Source: Haematobia irritans
Taxonomy: Eukaryota > Arthropoda > Insecta > Diptera > Muscidae
Assembly: GCF_050003625.1 (NCBI RefSeq)
Contig: NC_134401.1
Coordinates: 71,266,632 to 71,330,631 of the forward strand
Length of the DNA: 64,000 nt
Direction of reading: 5' to 3'
The notes below the pieces were generated by a model, which was not told the DNA's origin, ran no database searches, and was given only the letters and a program-made list of their open reading frames with translations. Made by a program: the position numbers and the translations under genes. This document shows positions 11,075 through 21,007 of the stretch, in pieces. Position 1 is the first letter of the stretch. Each line of letters begins with the position of its first letter.

Positions 11075-11395
11075 CCGCTAGAAAAATGGCAGGTGCGGGT
11101 TTTGAGGCGCATATCTCCGAAACATCTGGAGATTATCGATACTACTATTTTGATCAACGCCTTTGTAGTTCCTTTTAGATTTAATAGCCATAGAGGGGCT
11201 TTTCTTTTTTTTTTTAGTTCTATGGTTATCTGGCCCATACTTTTTTTAATTTTTTTTTTTTTTTTTTGTTTTGCATTAGTGATTTAGTTTTTTTTTCGGG
11301 AGTCTATATAAATTAGAGTGTAACCACTCAGAGTTGAACAGAAGGAGGACACGAATCCCCCCAAATTCCCGACTAGCTAGCATCAATGGCTCCCA
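11075..11395 (+). promoter_or_regulatory. Promoter-like repeat block (copy 1)
   Basis: Shares ordered landmarks with 45822-46100: ATGGCAGGTGCGGG, then CGGGAGTCTATATAAA at 11297-11312, then a GACAC.AA..CCCCC stretch, a GCTAG motif and ATGGCTCCCA. TATATAA, followed about 20-30 bp later by CTCAGAGTTG, looks like a TATA box with an Inr-like TCAGT site. It could be the promoter of a repeated non-coding gene or an LTR/element leader. No ORF follows. Confidence 0.35.
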
Positions 11396-11529
11396 TTGTC
11401 TTCTGGAAGTTCATTCTTTATATATGATCTACACATTCAATAAGTGGATCTAAACGAAATATGGGGAGTTATTGAAGGATAACAAATTCCCTATGAGCAG
11501 CAATTCGTTGCATTTCATGTGTTACATTA

Positions 11530-11927
11530 CACATGGTTGTTAGAGACCATATACTAACACTTTGTACCAAATTTCAGACAGATCGGATGAAATTTGCTTC
11601 TCTTTGAGAGTCTGCAAGCCAAATTTGGGGGTCCGTTTATATGGGGGCTATACGTAAAAGTGGACCGATATGGCCCATTTGCAATACCATCCGACCTACA
11701 TCAATATCAACTACTTGTGCCAAGTTTCAAGTCGATAGCTTGTTTCGTTCGGAAGTTAGCGTGATTTCAACAGACGGACGGACGGACGGACATGCTCAGA
11801 TCGACTCAGAATTTCACCAGGACCCAGAATATATATACTTTATGGGGTCTTAGAGCAATATTTCGATGTGTTACAAACGGAATGACAAAGTTAATATACC
11901 ACCATCCCATGGTGGAGGGTATAAAAA
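11530..11927 (+). mobile_element. E-rep inner-end fragment
   Basis: One 153-bp monomer (ATGGTTGTTAGAGACCAT onward) and the complete inner terminal region, with (GACG)4, ending CCATGGTGGAGGGTATA. It is clearly a relative of 10021-10271, with its own differences (for example CTTTGAGAGTCTG). The rest of the element is missing. The 70-codon frame inside it is not a gene. Confidence 0.82.
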
Positions 11928-11944
11928 TAAATATTCAATTTCAG

Positions 11945-12612
11945 AGTAACTCCAGATGAATTTTTACAATTTTTTGTTACACCTCAGCGTATCGTTTAAT
12001 CATAAATTGGTAAATATTCTTTTTAAAATACGGTTTTCTTTAAAAAAAAATATTTTTTATGTATATTATTATTTGCTAATTATTATTTTTTTTAAACCAG
12101 TTTAATGTTTTTCTTTGTTGGAAAAAATATATTTAATTTCAGAGCAACCCCAGATGGATTCGGACAAATTTTTATATTTCTCCTCAGCGTATAATTTAAT
12201 AGAGAAGTGGTAAGTTTTCTTTTAAAAGTTGACTTTCTTTTCACTAGAATATTTACGTTTTTATGACCTGTTTACAAAATTACAGGTTTTTAACATAATA
12301 CCTTATTTTAGTATTACTTTAATCAAATATTTTTGGAAACCAATTGAATATTTTTAATGTAAAAAACAAATATTTAATTTCAGTATAACAATTTGGAAAC
12401 ATGTTTATGAATTGGTAAGCTTTCTTTAAAATTCTTTTAACCCGAATATTTATTTTTTTTATGCATATTATTATTTCTTTAATTAGATTTTTGGAAACCA
12501 ATTTAATGTTTTTATTTAATGTAAAAAATAAATATTTAATTTCAGAGTAACCCCAAATGAATTTGGAAAACTTTTTATATTTCCCCTCAGCGTACAATTT
12601 AATAGAGAATTG
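11945..12612 (+). repeat. Array of four exon-like cassettes
   Basis: Four degenerate repeats, each with a pyrimidine-rich TTTAATTTCAG acceptor, a core and a GTAAGT-type donor: cores 11945-12009 (65 nt, donor GTAAAT), 12143-12209 (67 nt), 12384-12414 (31 nt, internally deleted) and 12546-12612 (67 nt). The consensus core is AGTAACCCCAGATGAATTTGG ... CCTCAGCGTATAATTTAATAG. In one frame the last core is open throughout (VTPNEFGKLFIFPL...), while the others contain stops. The introns are AT-rich and themselves repeated. This could be a decayed tandem exon duplication of a host gene or the repeat unit of an element. Confidence 0.55.
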
Positions 12613-12743
12613 GTAAGTTTTATATTAAAACTTAGGCCTTCTTTTAATAAGAATATTTATTTTATTATGTCCTTCACATCGATAACAACACAGTTTTATG
12701 AGTTAATATATTACTTAATTCATTATTTCTCTTAATTGTTTCA

Positions 12744-14136
12744 CACCCAGAAAAAAGTGCCTTCGAAACTAAAGGAAAAAATTTTCATCAATATAGTTTA
12801 TCCATTTTATTTCCATTAAGGTAAATTTTTGTGAAAAATAATAAAATTTACTCGTTTCAGTAAAAAAATCCTAAACTGTAAGCAGTTAGGAATAGTTCAT
12901 TAACTAGAATAAGGCATGGAATTTTACTCATACTATTTTCTTCGCTGGGTATAAGAATTTACTACTGAAAAAGAAAATTTTATTCACCGATAACAAAGCA
13001 TTCGTAAAAATAAACAAAAACCGAACTAAAATCAAGTTTCTTCAAAATTAGTAAAATTTCTTATAAAATGATAATTGCGACTTCCTTTATAATAGAAAGT
13101 TTTTCATAGATACGAACAACACTTGGCATAGAAAAATATTTTAGTTCATTCGTACTAAGAAGTATGCAATCCTTTCAAAACTTAAGGAAACACACTTGTT
13201 AGAATATAGGAAATTTTCCTAAATTGCTATTGTCTACCTGTAATCGATACCTGTCATCGTAATCGATGTGTTTGCGCGTGGGTGTAATCGATATATTTGC
13301 GCGTCGGTTGTTTTTTTAGTTGGAATCGCGTTGTTTTGGTATACGGAAAGATTGTTAAAAAATAATATGGTAAAATAATATAATAAATAACAAATAAAAT
13401 ATATAAAATATTTGTTATTTTAAATTAGTGAGAAAAATGTTCGTTTTTTGAAAATAAATCTATCAATGTTCATTTCATTTGTCTTCATTTTGGAATCTTC
13501 AATTATCAGGTAATATTCAGTGACGCTAACCTTTTGCAACAAAAATGTTTTACGATTTTTTATATTTGTAGGTATTGAAATTGTAAAAGGAGGACAAAAT
13601 CGTTAGGCAGCAACTTATTAAAAGTGAAAAGTACAAGAAGAAGAAAAAGTGCGTTTTACAGTTGATAATATCACACGGAAATTGGAAATAGTGGAATAAT
13701 AAACTAATATTTCAAAGAGATTCGATGCTGTTGATTCTTTATAAATATATTCAATATATTAATAAAACATGTCTTTTATTGAAGATAAACTTGCTTATAG
13801 AAATAAATAAAATTGTATTTAAAAACGAAGGTAAGCAGTTCTAATTATGAAGTAAAAGTTTTACCACAAATGTGTAAGATTTGTCGAAATGAATGAAAAA
13901 ATTTCAATAAAATCATTCCATATATGAATTCAAATTAGTTAAATTTTTTCATTCTGTAGTATAGTGGTATACAAATATAGGAAAATGTTAACTAATATAT
14001 GGAATGCATTATTCCTAATTTCTACGAAAATCGCATCGTTCAAACAAATAAAAATGTCTTTGGCGCTATACGAAGTTCAACTTTCTCCACAATGAGTTCA
14101 TTTTAACTTAAAGAAGGGGTCACTTTTTTCTGGGTG
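12744..14136. mobile_element. Element A: non-autonomous DNA element, complete copy
   Basis: Bounded by perfect 16-bp inverted repeats, CACCCAGAAAAAAGTG at 12744 and its complement ending at 14136. Length is 1393 bp with no transposase ORF. Related copies are at 43006-43190 (left end only), about 34940-35180 (interior) and 50804-54089 (interrupted by E-rep). Internal landmarks are ATCGATGTGTTTGCGCGTG at about 13260, a TTTGTAGGTATTGAAATTG segment near 13570 and GAAGGTAAGCAG at about 13828. The flanks are CA on both sides, so the target duplication may be 2 bp. I cannot assign a superfamily. Confidence 0.75.
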
Positions 14137-15420
14137 CAGGTACAAACTGTATGAGGTACGTTTATCTAAGAAAAGTTGAATTCCTTACACCATTTGATAA
14201 AATGCCCCCAAATATGGTAAGTTATAAGCTAATATAAAGAGCTAAAAAATTATATTTTATTACATGTTAATTTTTAACAATTTTCATTATTCCTTCCATT
14301 TTTTTCAGCAAGGTATGTGAAAAATATACTTACGATGAATAAAAAATTAAGGATAAGTCAAAATGTCCAAACAGTGAGTTAAAATAAACTACTTTCTTGT
14401 TCCATGTGGCCGTAATTGTTATTCACAAAAACCATTGTATTAAGAACTTCCATCATAAGTTTTTATACTAAAATACTTTTGCTTAAAGAAAGTTTACTTT
14501 TAATGTATGACAATTTTTGTAATAGTATAACGGTTTGTTGTTCATATAATTATTTAATTTCTCTGTACTGTCGAATGATATAAATAATATAAATAAAATA
14601 AAAAATATAGAAAAATAGTTTAGTCGTCGATATTTTAAAGATACTGTTAACCAAATTTTATTATCGGGTTTCCCAAAAAATAATCAAGTTAACCAAAATA
14701 ATACTGACTTTTTAACTTGGTAGGGGTATATAAATCTAATGGTTTTGTAAAATTGAACTAAAATACAATGCCATAAATGAACTAAAATTTAAGAGAATTA
14801 TAAACTAGGCAAGTAGAAAAAAATCTTAAGAGCTAGATCATGGTATTATTTTTAATGGTATTATTTTTTAAAAAATTTGGCAGCCCATTTTTTACCTTTT
14901 AGAATACCCTAAAAATCTATAGGGCTTTTGAAAAAAAAAAATCTAAAACAATTTGGGGGGTAGATTCCAAAATCACCTGGCAACACTGTTGTGACGTATT
15001 AGAGAGAGAGTATGGTGAGACAGAAATACTCAAAGACCAATTCGTATTTTCAACGATCCATATCATTATATTAATGATCACTTTCTTTTATAAATGAAAT
15101 TTTCAACTCCAGTTTCGGAGCATATAAAAGGACTATGTTAAAGGGCTAAAAATTCCAAAATGTCCATCTTTTGTGAAATTTTTTATTCTAGTACTCGAAA
15201 TAATTACAAAATTAATCTTCGTAATATTAACGAAACGTGTTGAATTAATATAACGAAAAACGAAAAGACAAAATTTTCTTTTAACGATCGATGTCATTGT
15301 ATTAACGATCAATTTCGTTCTTATATTGAAAAAGTTCGTTTTATTAACGAAAAGTAATAAACGAAGCCCATTCGTCAATATAACGAAGCTTTTTTCTACC
15401 AGTACCAGTTATTAGTGGAT
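14137..15420. other. AT-rich region with a duplicated 45-bp block
   Basis: No gene recognised. A block AACGATC.AT.TCATT.TATTAA at about 15052-15100 recurs at about 15283-15330, and TTAACGAA is repeated several times between 15180 and 15400, which hints at a small inverted-repeat element. Isolated splice-like strings (TTTTTTTCAG at about 14300, ATGGTAAGT at about 14215) occur without open frames. Confidence 0.4.
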
Positions 15421-15424
15421 TACA

Positions 15425-15753
15425 CCCTGGCGAAACCGCTTCACGACAAAAAGTTTGAAACTATAATCCCCAATAGCGAGGCGTGGAGCACACAGATCCC
15501 GGGGATAAAAGTTATATAGATTTCTACACCGATGGCTCCAAATCGACAAATGGGTTTCGGAGTATATTCTAAAGACCTGGAAATAGCGAAAAGATTACTG
15601 TAGTGTTTTTCAGGCAGAAATAATAGCAATAAAAGAAGTGGAAAATCGGCTGAGAAGTAATGTTCCAACGAATGTTGGAAAATAAAATCTTTGGACTCTG
15701 TGTTCCTTAACCCGAAGCAAATCTTTCAATGAGATGGCTGAGCAGTTCACCTA
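15425..15753 (+). pseudogene. LOA-type RNase H fragment
   Basis: Plus-strand relic matching the RNase H of the LOA-type LINE at 47240-46960. Recognisable are FYTDGSK (first catalytic Asp), an SKDLEI segment, FQAEIIAI (catalytic Glu, after a frameshift), RLRSNVPTNVG and KSLDSVFLN. Several frameshifts and a deletion before the second Asp make it dead. It is more diverged than the other LOA copies, so it is probably older. A MITE abuts it on the right. Confidence 0.8.
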
Positions 15754-15916
15754 CACAGAAAAAATTTTCACGAACATTTTTCCAATTAAAAGTTTAATTG
15801 AGTTTTAAAAAATATTCAATTAAAAATTAATAGTATCAATTAATTTTTCAATTGAATCAATTAATTTTTTAATTGACCTTCAATTATTTTTTTAAATTGA
15901 TACTATCATTTCTGTG
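15754..15916. mobile_element. Small palindromic MITE
   Basis: About 163 bp from CACAGAAAAAATTTTC to CATTTCTGTG. The interior is made of complementary AATTAAAA / TTTTAATTG stretches that could fold into one long hairpin. It sits between the LOA RNase H relic and the Jockey-type ORF1 remnant. A target-site duplication is not evident. Confidence 0.6.
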
Positions 15917-15931
15917 ATTGAAGTAACAAAG

Positions 15932-16190
15932 TAACAAAAATAACTTAGTAGCACCTCCTACTATAAACAAAATATTAACTAACAAAAGCAATGCGGTGCA
16001 AACAACCCGACCTTCAAATACGACCCTTTTTTCACATGTTGTACAACAACAACCACAAAGTAACGATAAACTGAATCAAAATATTTTAACCCAAATATTA
16101 ATAAAACTTGAAGATATTGAATCTCAAAACAAAATGTTTGAGAAGCGTCTAATCTCACTAGAGGAAAACTTCAGTTCACTATTTGAATGA
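15932..16190 (+). pseudogene. Jockey-type ORF1 C-terminal remnant
   Basis: C-terminal part of an ORF1, truncated on the left near the MITE. From about 15996 it reads Gln- and Asn-rich (VVQQQPQSND), then a heptad-like ILIKLEDIESQNKMFEKRL segment that should form a short coiled coil. Its TGA overlaps the ATG of ORF2 in an ATGA arrangement (16187-16190), which is typical of two-ORF insect LINEs and supports reading the two as one element. No zinc knuckles remain. Confidence 0.6.
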
Positions 16191-16540
16191 TATCTGAAAT
16201 ACGAATAATGCAATGGAATGTCAATGGCCTAATGAAACACCAAGCTGATCTTTTATATGTCCTAGAGTCTAGGAACATTGATATCAGTCTCATAAGTGAA
16301 ACACATTTCACAAACGAATCCTATATATCGTTTCCAAAATATAAAGTATACCATACCATCCATCCAAGCAATAAAGCTAGAGGTGGCAGGGCGATTATTA
16401 TTAAAAACCAAATTATTCACTGGGAAGAAGAAAAATTCAAACAGAACAGTTCCAGGCTACCACGATTACCGTCATTCAAAACAACGAATATCTTACTATC
16501 ACATCTCTGTACAGCCCACCTAAGCATAACATCAAGCAAA
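16187..16540 (+). pseudogene. Jockey-type ORF2, endonuclease part 1
   Basis: Start of ORF2: MISEIRIMQWNVNGL (the N of the endonuclease core), DISLISETHF (catalytic Glu) and ARGGRAIIIKN. After one frameshift near 16430 it continues TITSLYSPPKHNIKQ and is cut at 16540 by the DNA transposon at 16541. The same protein resumes at 19349 with SDYVRLFEHHK, so the empty site can be read across the insertion. Jockey-type is inferred from motif style and the ORF overlap. Confidence 0.75.
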
Positions 16541-16958
16541 CCCAGCGGGAAATGGAAGCGACGTGGAATCGATGATGGAAGTGCTGTCCGGGTAGCTATA
16601 AGGCCTGGGCGCTGCATTACGTGTTCATTTCAAAATAACATTGGATTGGATTGGAGACCAAGGCCTTGCCTCTCGCTTCTATTCGTATGCCTTCTAGAGG
16701 TGGTGTCGTCGATGCCATGTTATCAGGCCTTCATACTAAGTACAAAAATCATGCCTTCCAAAGAAGGCCCTCAAACAGGCCTGGCCAGGAAGGCGTAAAA
16801 GAAAGCGTGTAAAAATAAATATTTTGAAGGCAAGGTTGTCTATGAACTGAACATTTGCCCTCATACATTTTACGTTAGAATTTAATTTGACTTACTTTTC
16901 CTATACAGTTTATCTTCTTTTTTTGATTTTAATATTTACCTCAAGTGTATTTTTATTT

Positions 16959-17060
16959 TTCTGCTCCGTCGGGATTTGAACCGGGGTCCTCGTTATTGGT
17001 AGTCCTACACTCATCCACTGGCCTACGACACATTTATGTGATGTGGGCGCCAAAAGGTGA
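16959..17060 (-). repeat. tRNA-like sequence (SINE head?)
   Basis: On the minus strand, a segment resembling a tRNA gene's internal promoter: GGCCAGTGGATGAG (A box-like) and GGTTCAAATCCCGAC (B box, good match), about 40 bp apart, ending GGAGCAG. The variable region and acceptor ends do not pair well, so I read it as a tRNA-derived SINE head or tRNA pseudogene rather than a functional tRNA. It differs from the SINE at 38931. Confidence 0.45.
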
Positions 17061-17529
17061 ACTTAAGCTACACGTGAGGTCATTCCGCGTTCCCTTCTGT
17101 TGGAAGTGAACGTATAATGGGTATCGGATCTTTTATATGTTACAGAGAATGACTTCTAGAAGGCCAAAGTTAGGAGTAACTAGACATAAGCAAATTAATA
17201 GCTTGGCAGCCAACAAATAATGAGTATGGGATCATTGGTGGGTTCGAACAGATTCTACTATAGGCTAAGTTATAGATTTTTGTTATTATTAATTTAATTA
17301 TTAATTATTTAGAAAGATTTATGTTTATTTATTTAACCGCACTATAAAAATAAGTAAATACGACCGTAATGTCAGGCAGGGCGAGTCTTATGGACCATCC
17401 ACCATGTTTCGTAATACAGTCAGTTATACTAAAGACAAGGTATCTTAAAACCTCTTAACATTGCCTTAATGTACATGGAGGTAGATTAAATACCTATATA
17501 AGCTAAATCAGTTCTTGATCGGTTAACAT

Positions 17530-17990
17530 AAAAATTTACAATTTCGATTGGATCGTATGAAATATGCCCCTGCAGAAGCGCAGGAAACCAAATATGGAAA
17601 TTGCTTAGGCAGATAGCCTCTACTTGCTAGTGCCCGTATAAATAAGTTTATTGTAATTTGTAATTGTAATAAATTAAATAATAAATAAATAATGTAAATT
17701 GCTTTTTATGGAGGCTATATATATCTTTGGAACGATATGGGCCACTTTTGCATCGTTGTTAGAGGCCAGTTACTAACACCACGTACCACATTTCAAGTGG
17801 ATCGAATGAATTTTTCATCTCCAGAAAGCGCAGGAAATAAAATCGGGGGATCGGTGATAAAATTGTCTCCTCCAAGAGGATCGTGGGCTACACCTAAATG
17901 TGGTCCGATATAGCTCATTTGCAATACCATCCGACCTACATAAATAGTAGCTACTTGTACAAAGTATCCTGTCGCACAGTGGGGTATTTG
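17530..17990 (+). mobile_element. Degenerate E-rep remnant
   Basis: Diverged 153-bp-type monomer pieces (GGATCGTATGAAATATGCCC, GGAGGCTATATATATCTTTG, GTTAGAGGCCAGTTACTAAC) and the inner-end motif GCAATACCATCCGACCTACAT. About 100 bp of unrelated AT-rich DNA lies between the pieces. It is older than the other E-rep copies. Confidence 0.7.
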
Positions 17991-17999
17991 ACCCCCAAA

Positions 18000-19170
18000 C
18001 TGGTATTAATTCAAGGGAACAACCGATTTACATGAAATTTGGCAAAACGTTTGCTCTTGTTAATAGTAGTATCTCTGTCAATTTTCAAAGAGATCGTGTC
18101 AGGTATATATATAGTGTCAGGTATATATCGTCCGATTTGAGTTTATATCCCTATTACTCAGCCAATTTTTAGAAATTTTGAACAAACTTTTTTTTGAGCG
18201 GCAAGCACTTTTACTATATTCAGTTCAAACGTGATCGGAGTTATATATACCTACCCATATGTACAGGGTGGCTGATATGTAATGCAACAAGTGCTATACT
18301 TTTTATTTTTTTTTAATTTTATTTTTCAAAAACAAGGGAGAACAAACTATAGTGACCATGTAGAGATAAAACTGCACATATACAAACAAACAATAATTGA
18401 AAAAAGTTCATAATCTTAAACTAAAATCTATTTTATTTAAATTTAGTACACGAATCTTTGAAATGATCGTGCCTATATCAAAGTTATAGGACCTTAAAGT
18501 AAGGCCGATTTCACTTAATATAAAGAAGAAAAAAATTGAACCCTTGTATTAAAGATAAAAAAACTTCATAATAGGCTAATACTTATTTGGAGAATTTTGC
18601 ATTTTTGGTTAAACATTTATTTGAAAATCCGAAAACATTTGTTAAAATGTATTTTTTATTCGAAATTTATTTATAGCTGTATACCTGTGTTGATATATCG
18701 CAAAAAGTGAACGAAAATTCAATAAATGAGACCTGTATCCTAGCTTTAAATTCACAGAGCCTAGATCTAGAGCTAGTTAACTTCAAAAAGTGACTTTATA
18801 TTAAAAAAACAATATTTCAGATTCAATAACGAAATCCTTAAGGAAAGTTCAAAAGATTTGAAGTCAAATAAATTATTCTGTGTGTATGTTCTCACAACAA
18901 CATTACAAAACTGTAATATAACAACAACAAATAATATATGTTAGAAGCCAAATAGAAAAATATCACGATCAAAACAAACGTATAAAATAACTAGAACTAA
19001 AATCAACAACTATATCTAAATATAAATCATCTTGCGAAATAACAGCAAATTCTAATTTTGAGGCAAATCGGATTAAAACCGTGTCCTGTTAAAAATGTTG
19101 ATACAAATGTTTGTTTGATGATTATATAAAAAAACTGAATTTTCATTCTTATAACAACAATGTAGGTCCT
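18000..19170. other. Unassigned interior of the 2.8-kb transposon
   Basis: AT-rich with no open frame of note. A short direct repeat, ATAGTGTCAGGTATATAT, occurs twice back to back at about 18096-18130. I see no terminal repeats that would define a further insertion. Confidence 0.4.
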
Positions 19171-19348
19171 TCTTTTTCGAATTCCCAAAGAAGGCACAGA
19201 ATAATGTTTGCGGGCATTTTTTAGAAAGGAAGTGCAAGGCATTTTAGCATGCATGATAGGAGAAGGCATATGGGAAGGTGTTAAGGATCCCAAAATCATG
19301 GGTTAAGAAGGCATGATTTTTGCGGTACTTCGCAATTTTCCCGCTGGG

Positions 19349-20975
19349 AAGTGATTACGTTAGACTCTTTGAACACCACAAACACAAGTTCATTATTGGG
19401 GGTGATTTCAATGCGAATCATATCACGACTAATAACTACAAAAGGTAGAGAATTACTAAAAGCAATCAATCAATACGGATGTAAGGCGATTTCAAGTGGC
19501 TCTCCAACATATTGGCCGACGGACACGACCAAACGTCCAGATATCATTGATTTATTTATCATAAACAAAATTTCATTAAGCTTAATAAAATTGGAGGAGG
19601 GATTTGACCTAAATTCAGATCACTCTCCAATATATCTAACATATAACTCTAAATTCACAATTAAAGAAGAAAAACCAAGACTAATTAGTAAAGAAACTGA
19701 TTGGGAATTGTTCAAAATATTGGTTAAAAATAGTGTTAATTCTTTTACGCCAATAGAAACCCAGGATGATCTGGAGGATGAAATTCACAATCTCACTAAA
19801 ACCATACAAAATACTGGATGGAATAGTACACGTATAAAAAACCAAGATCAAGTCAAACATACCCATTGTATATTAGACATCTTATAAAGCAAAAACGGAA
19901 GCAACGCAAAAAATGGCAGACTAACCGATCACCCAATGATAAAACTCTGTTAAATAATTTAACTCAAAAAGTTAGAACAGAAATAAAAAAAAAATTAAGA
20001 ACGTAAAGTTCAAAAAATTTATTTCCCATCTAAGTTATGACAGTAAGACTGATTATTCACTATGGAAGGCCACGAAAACATTAAATCGACCAACAAAACT
20101 CAATCAACCGTTGAGAGTAGTACCGAATGCATGGGTAAAATCAGATAAAGAAAAAGCCGATGAATTTGCGAAAAACCTGGCTACAATCTTCTCAAAACAA
20201 ACTACAACAAGCTTTGAACGCGCCAATTATACCAAGAACCAATACCGAAGATAACAATAAAAAAAATGCTTGTTGAAATAAAGGATCTACTCAATAATAA
20301 ATCTCCTGGCTTTGATTTAATCAATGGTGAAATCTTAGAACAGCTTCCCATAAAAGCAGTAGCCAAAATAACAAAAATATTTAACGCTGTTATACGACTA
20401 AAATATGTACCAACAATTTGGAAAGTAGCCGAAGTTATAATGATTCCAAAACCCGGCAAAGACCTGAACGAAACCAGTTCATATAGACCGATATCGTTAT
20501 TACCATTAATTGGTAAATTGTGCGAAAAAGTTATAAGTAAGCGACTAAACACATTTATAGAGCGAATGAATATAATACCATGTCATCAATTTGGCTTCCG
20601 CAAAGGACATTCCACAATAGAACAAATACATCGAATTACAAGCGATATTGAAGAAGCTTATGAAAGACATGAGGTATGTTCGGCTGTGTTCTTAGACATA
20701 TCTCAGGCATTTTATTATTGCAAATTATTGGAGTCATACCTAGACGATCGATATTATCGTTTGAAACAGGGAAATTAATATTCTGAAATCTATCCAATAC
20801 ACTCGGGAGTTCCACAGGGTAGTATACTGGGTCCTCTCCTGTACCTGTTATATCCACACTTGGCCCTATTCTTTTTTCTATTTATATAAACTATATGCCA
20901 AGGTTTATCAGGGACTACACGACACATATGTATGCTGATGACGTGCAGATATATCGAAGCGTGACTATCGACTCT
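19349..20975 (+). pseudogene. Jockey-type ORF2, endonuclease part 2 and RT
   Basis: Continuation of the ORF at 16187. FIIGGDFNANH (catalytic Asp/Asn) at about 19390, SGSPTYWPTDTTKRPDIIDLF and NSDHSPI at about 19615 complete the endonuclease. RT follows from about 20266: PGFDLINGEILEQLP, SYRPISLLPLIGKLCEK, HQFGFRKGHST, AVFLDISQAF with its Asp at about 20695, VPQGSILGPLL at about 20810 and MYADDVQIYRS at about 20930. Lesions: a frameshift at about 19440, frameshifts and stops at 19887-20266, and a deletion between QAF and LESYLDD. The copy ends about 20975, before the next LINE. Confidence 0.8.
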
Positions 20976-21007
20976 ATCATTTTTCAGTTTCCTTTCATTT
21001 CTTTATT

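Larger units (their letters stand above)
16541..19348. mobile_element. CCCAGC-ended DNA transposon (2.8 kb) inside the Jockey-type ORF2
   Basis: The ends are inverted: CCCAGCGGGAAAATGG-like at 16541 and its imperfect complement ending GCTGGG at 19348 (12 bp perfect). Subterminal GCCTTC motifs cluster on the left (16660-16800) and their complements GAAGGCA on the right (19180-19310), the layout expected of transposase-binding repeats. Removing it restores the host reading PPKHNIKQ-SDYVRLFEH with about 2 bp (AA) shared. No transposase was recognised. It carries a tRNA-like sequence, E-rep remnants and unassigned DNA, so it is itself nested. The MITE at 41366-41900 has related CCCAGC ends. Confidence 0.65.

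Noticed and set aside
12319..12597. 92-codon minus-strand ORF
   Set aside because: Lies across two exon-like cassettes read in the wrong direction. It repeats EIKYLFFTL because the DNA is repeated.
16959..17036. Functional tRNA gene
   Set aside because: The A and B boxes are recognisable, but stems do not close and it sits inside a transposon. tRNA-like SINE head or pseudogene is more likely.
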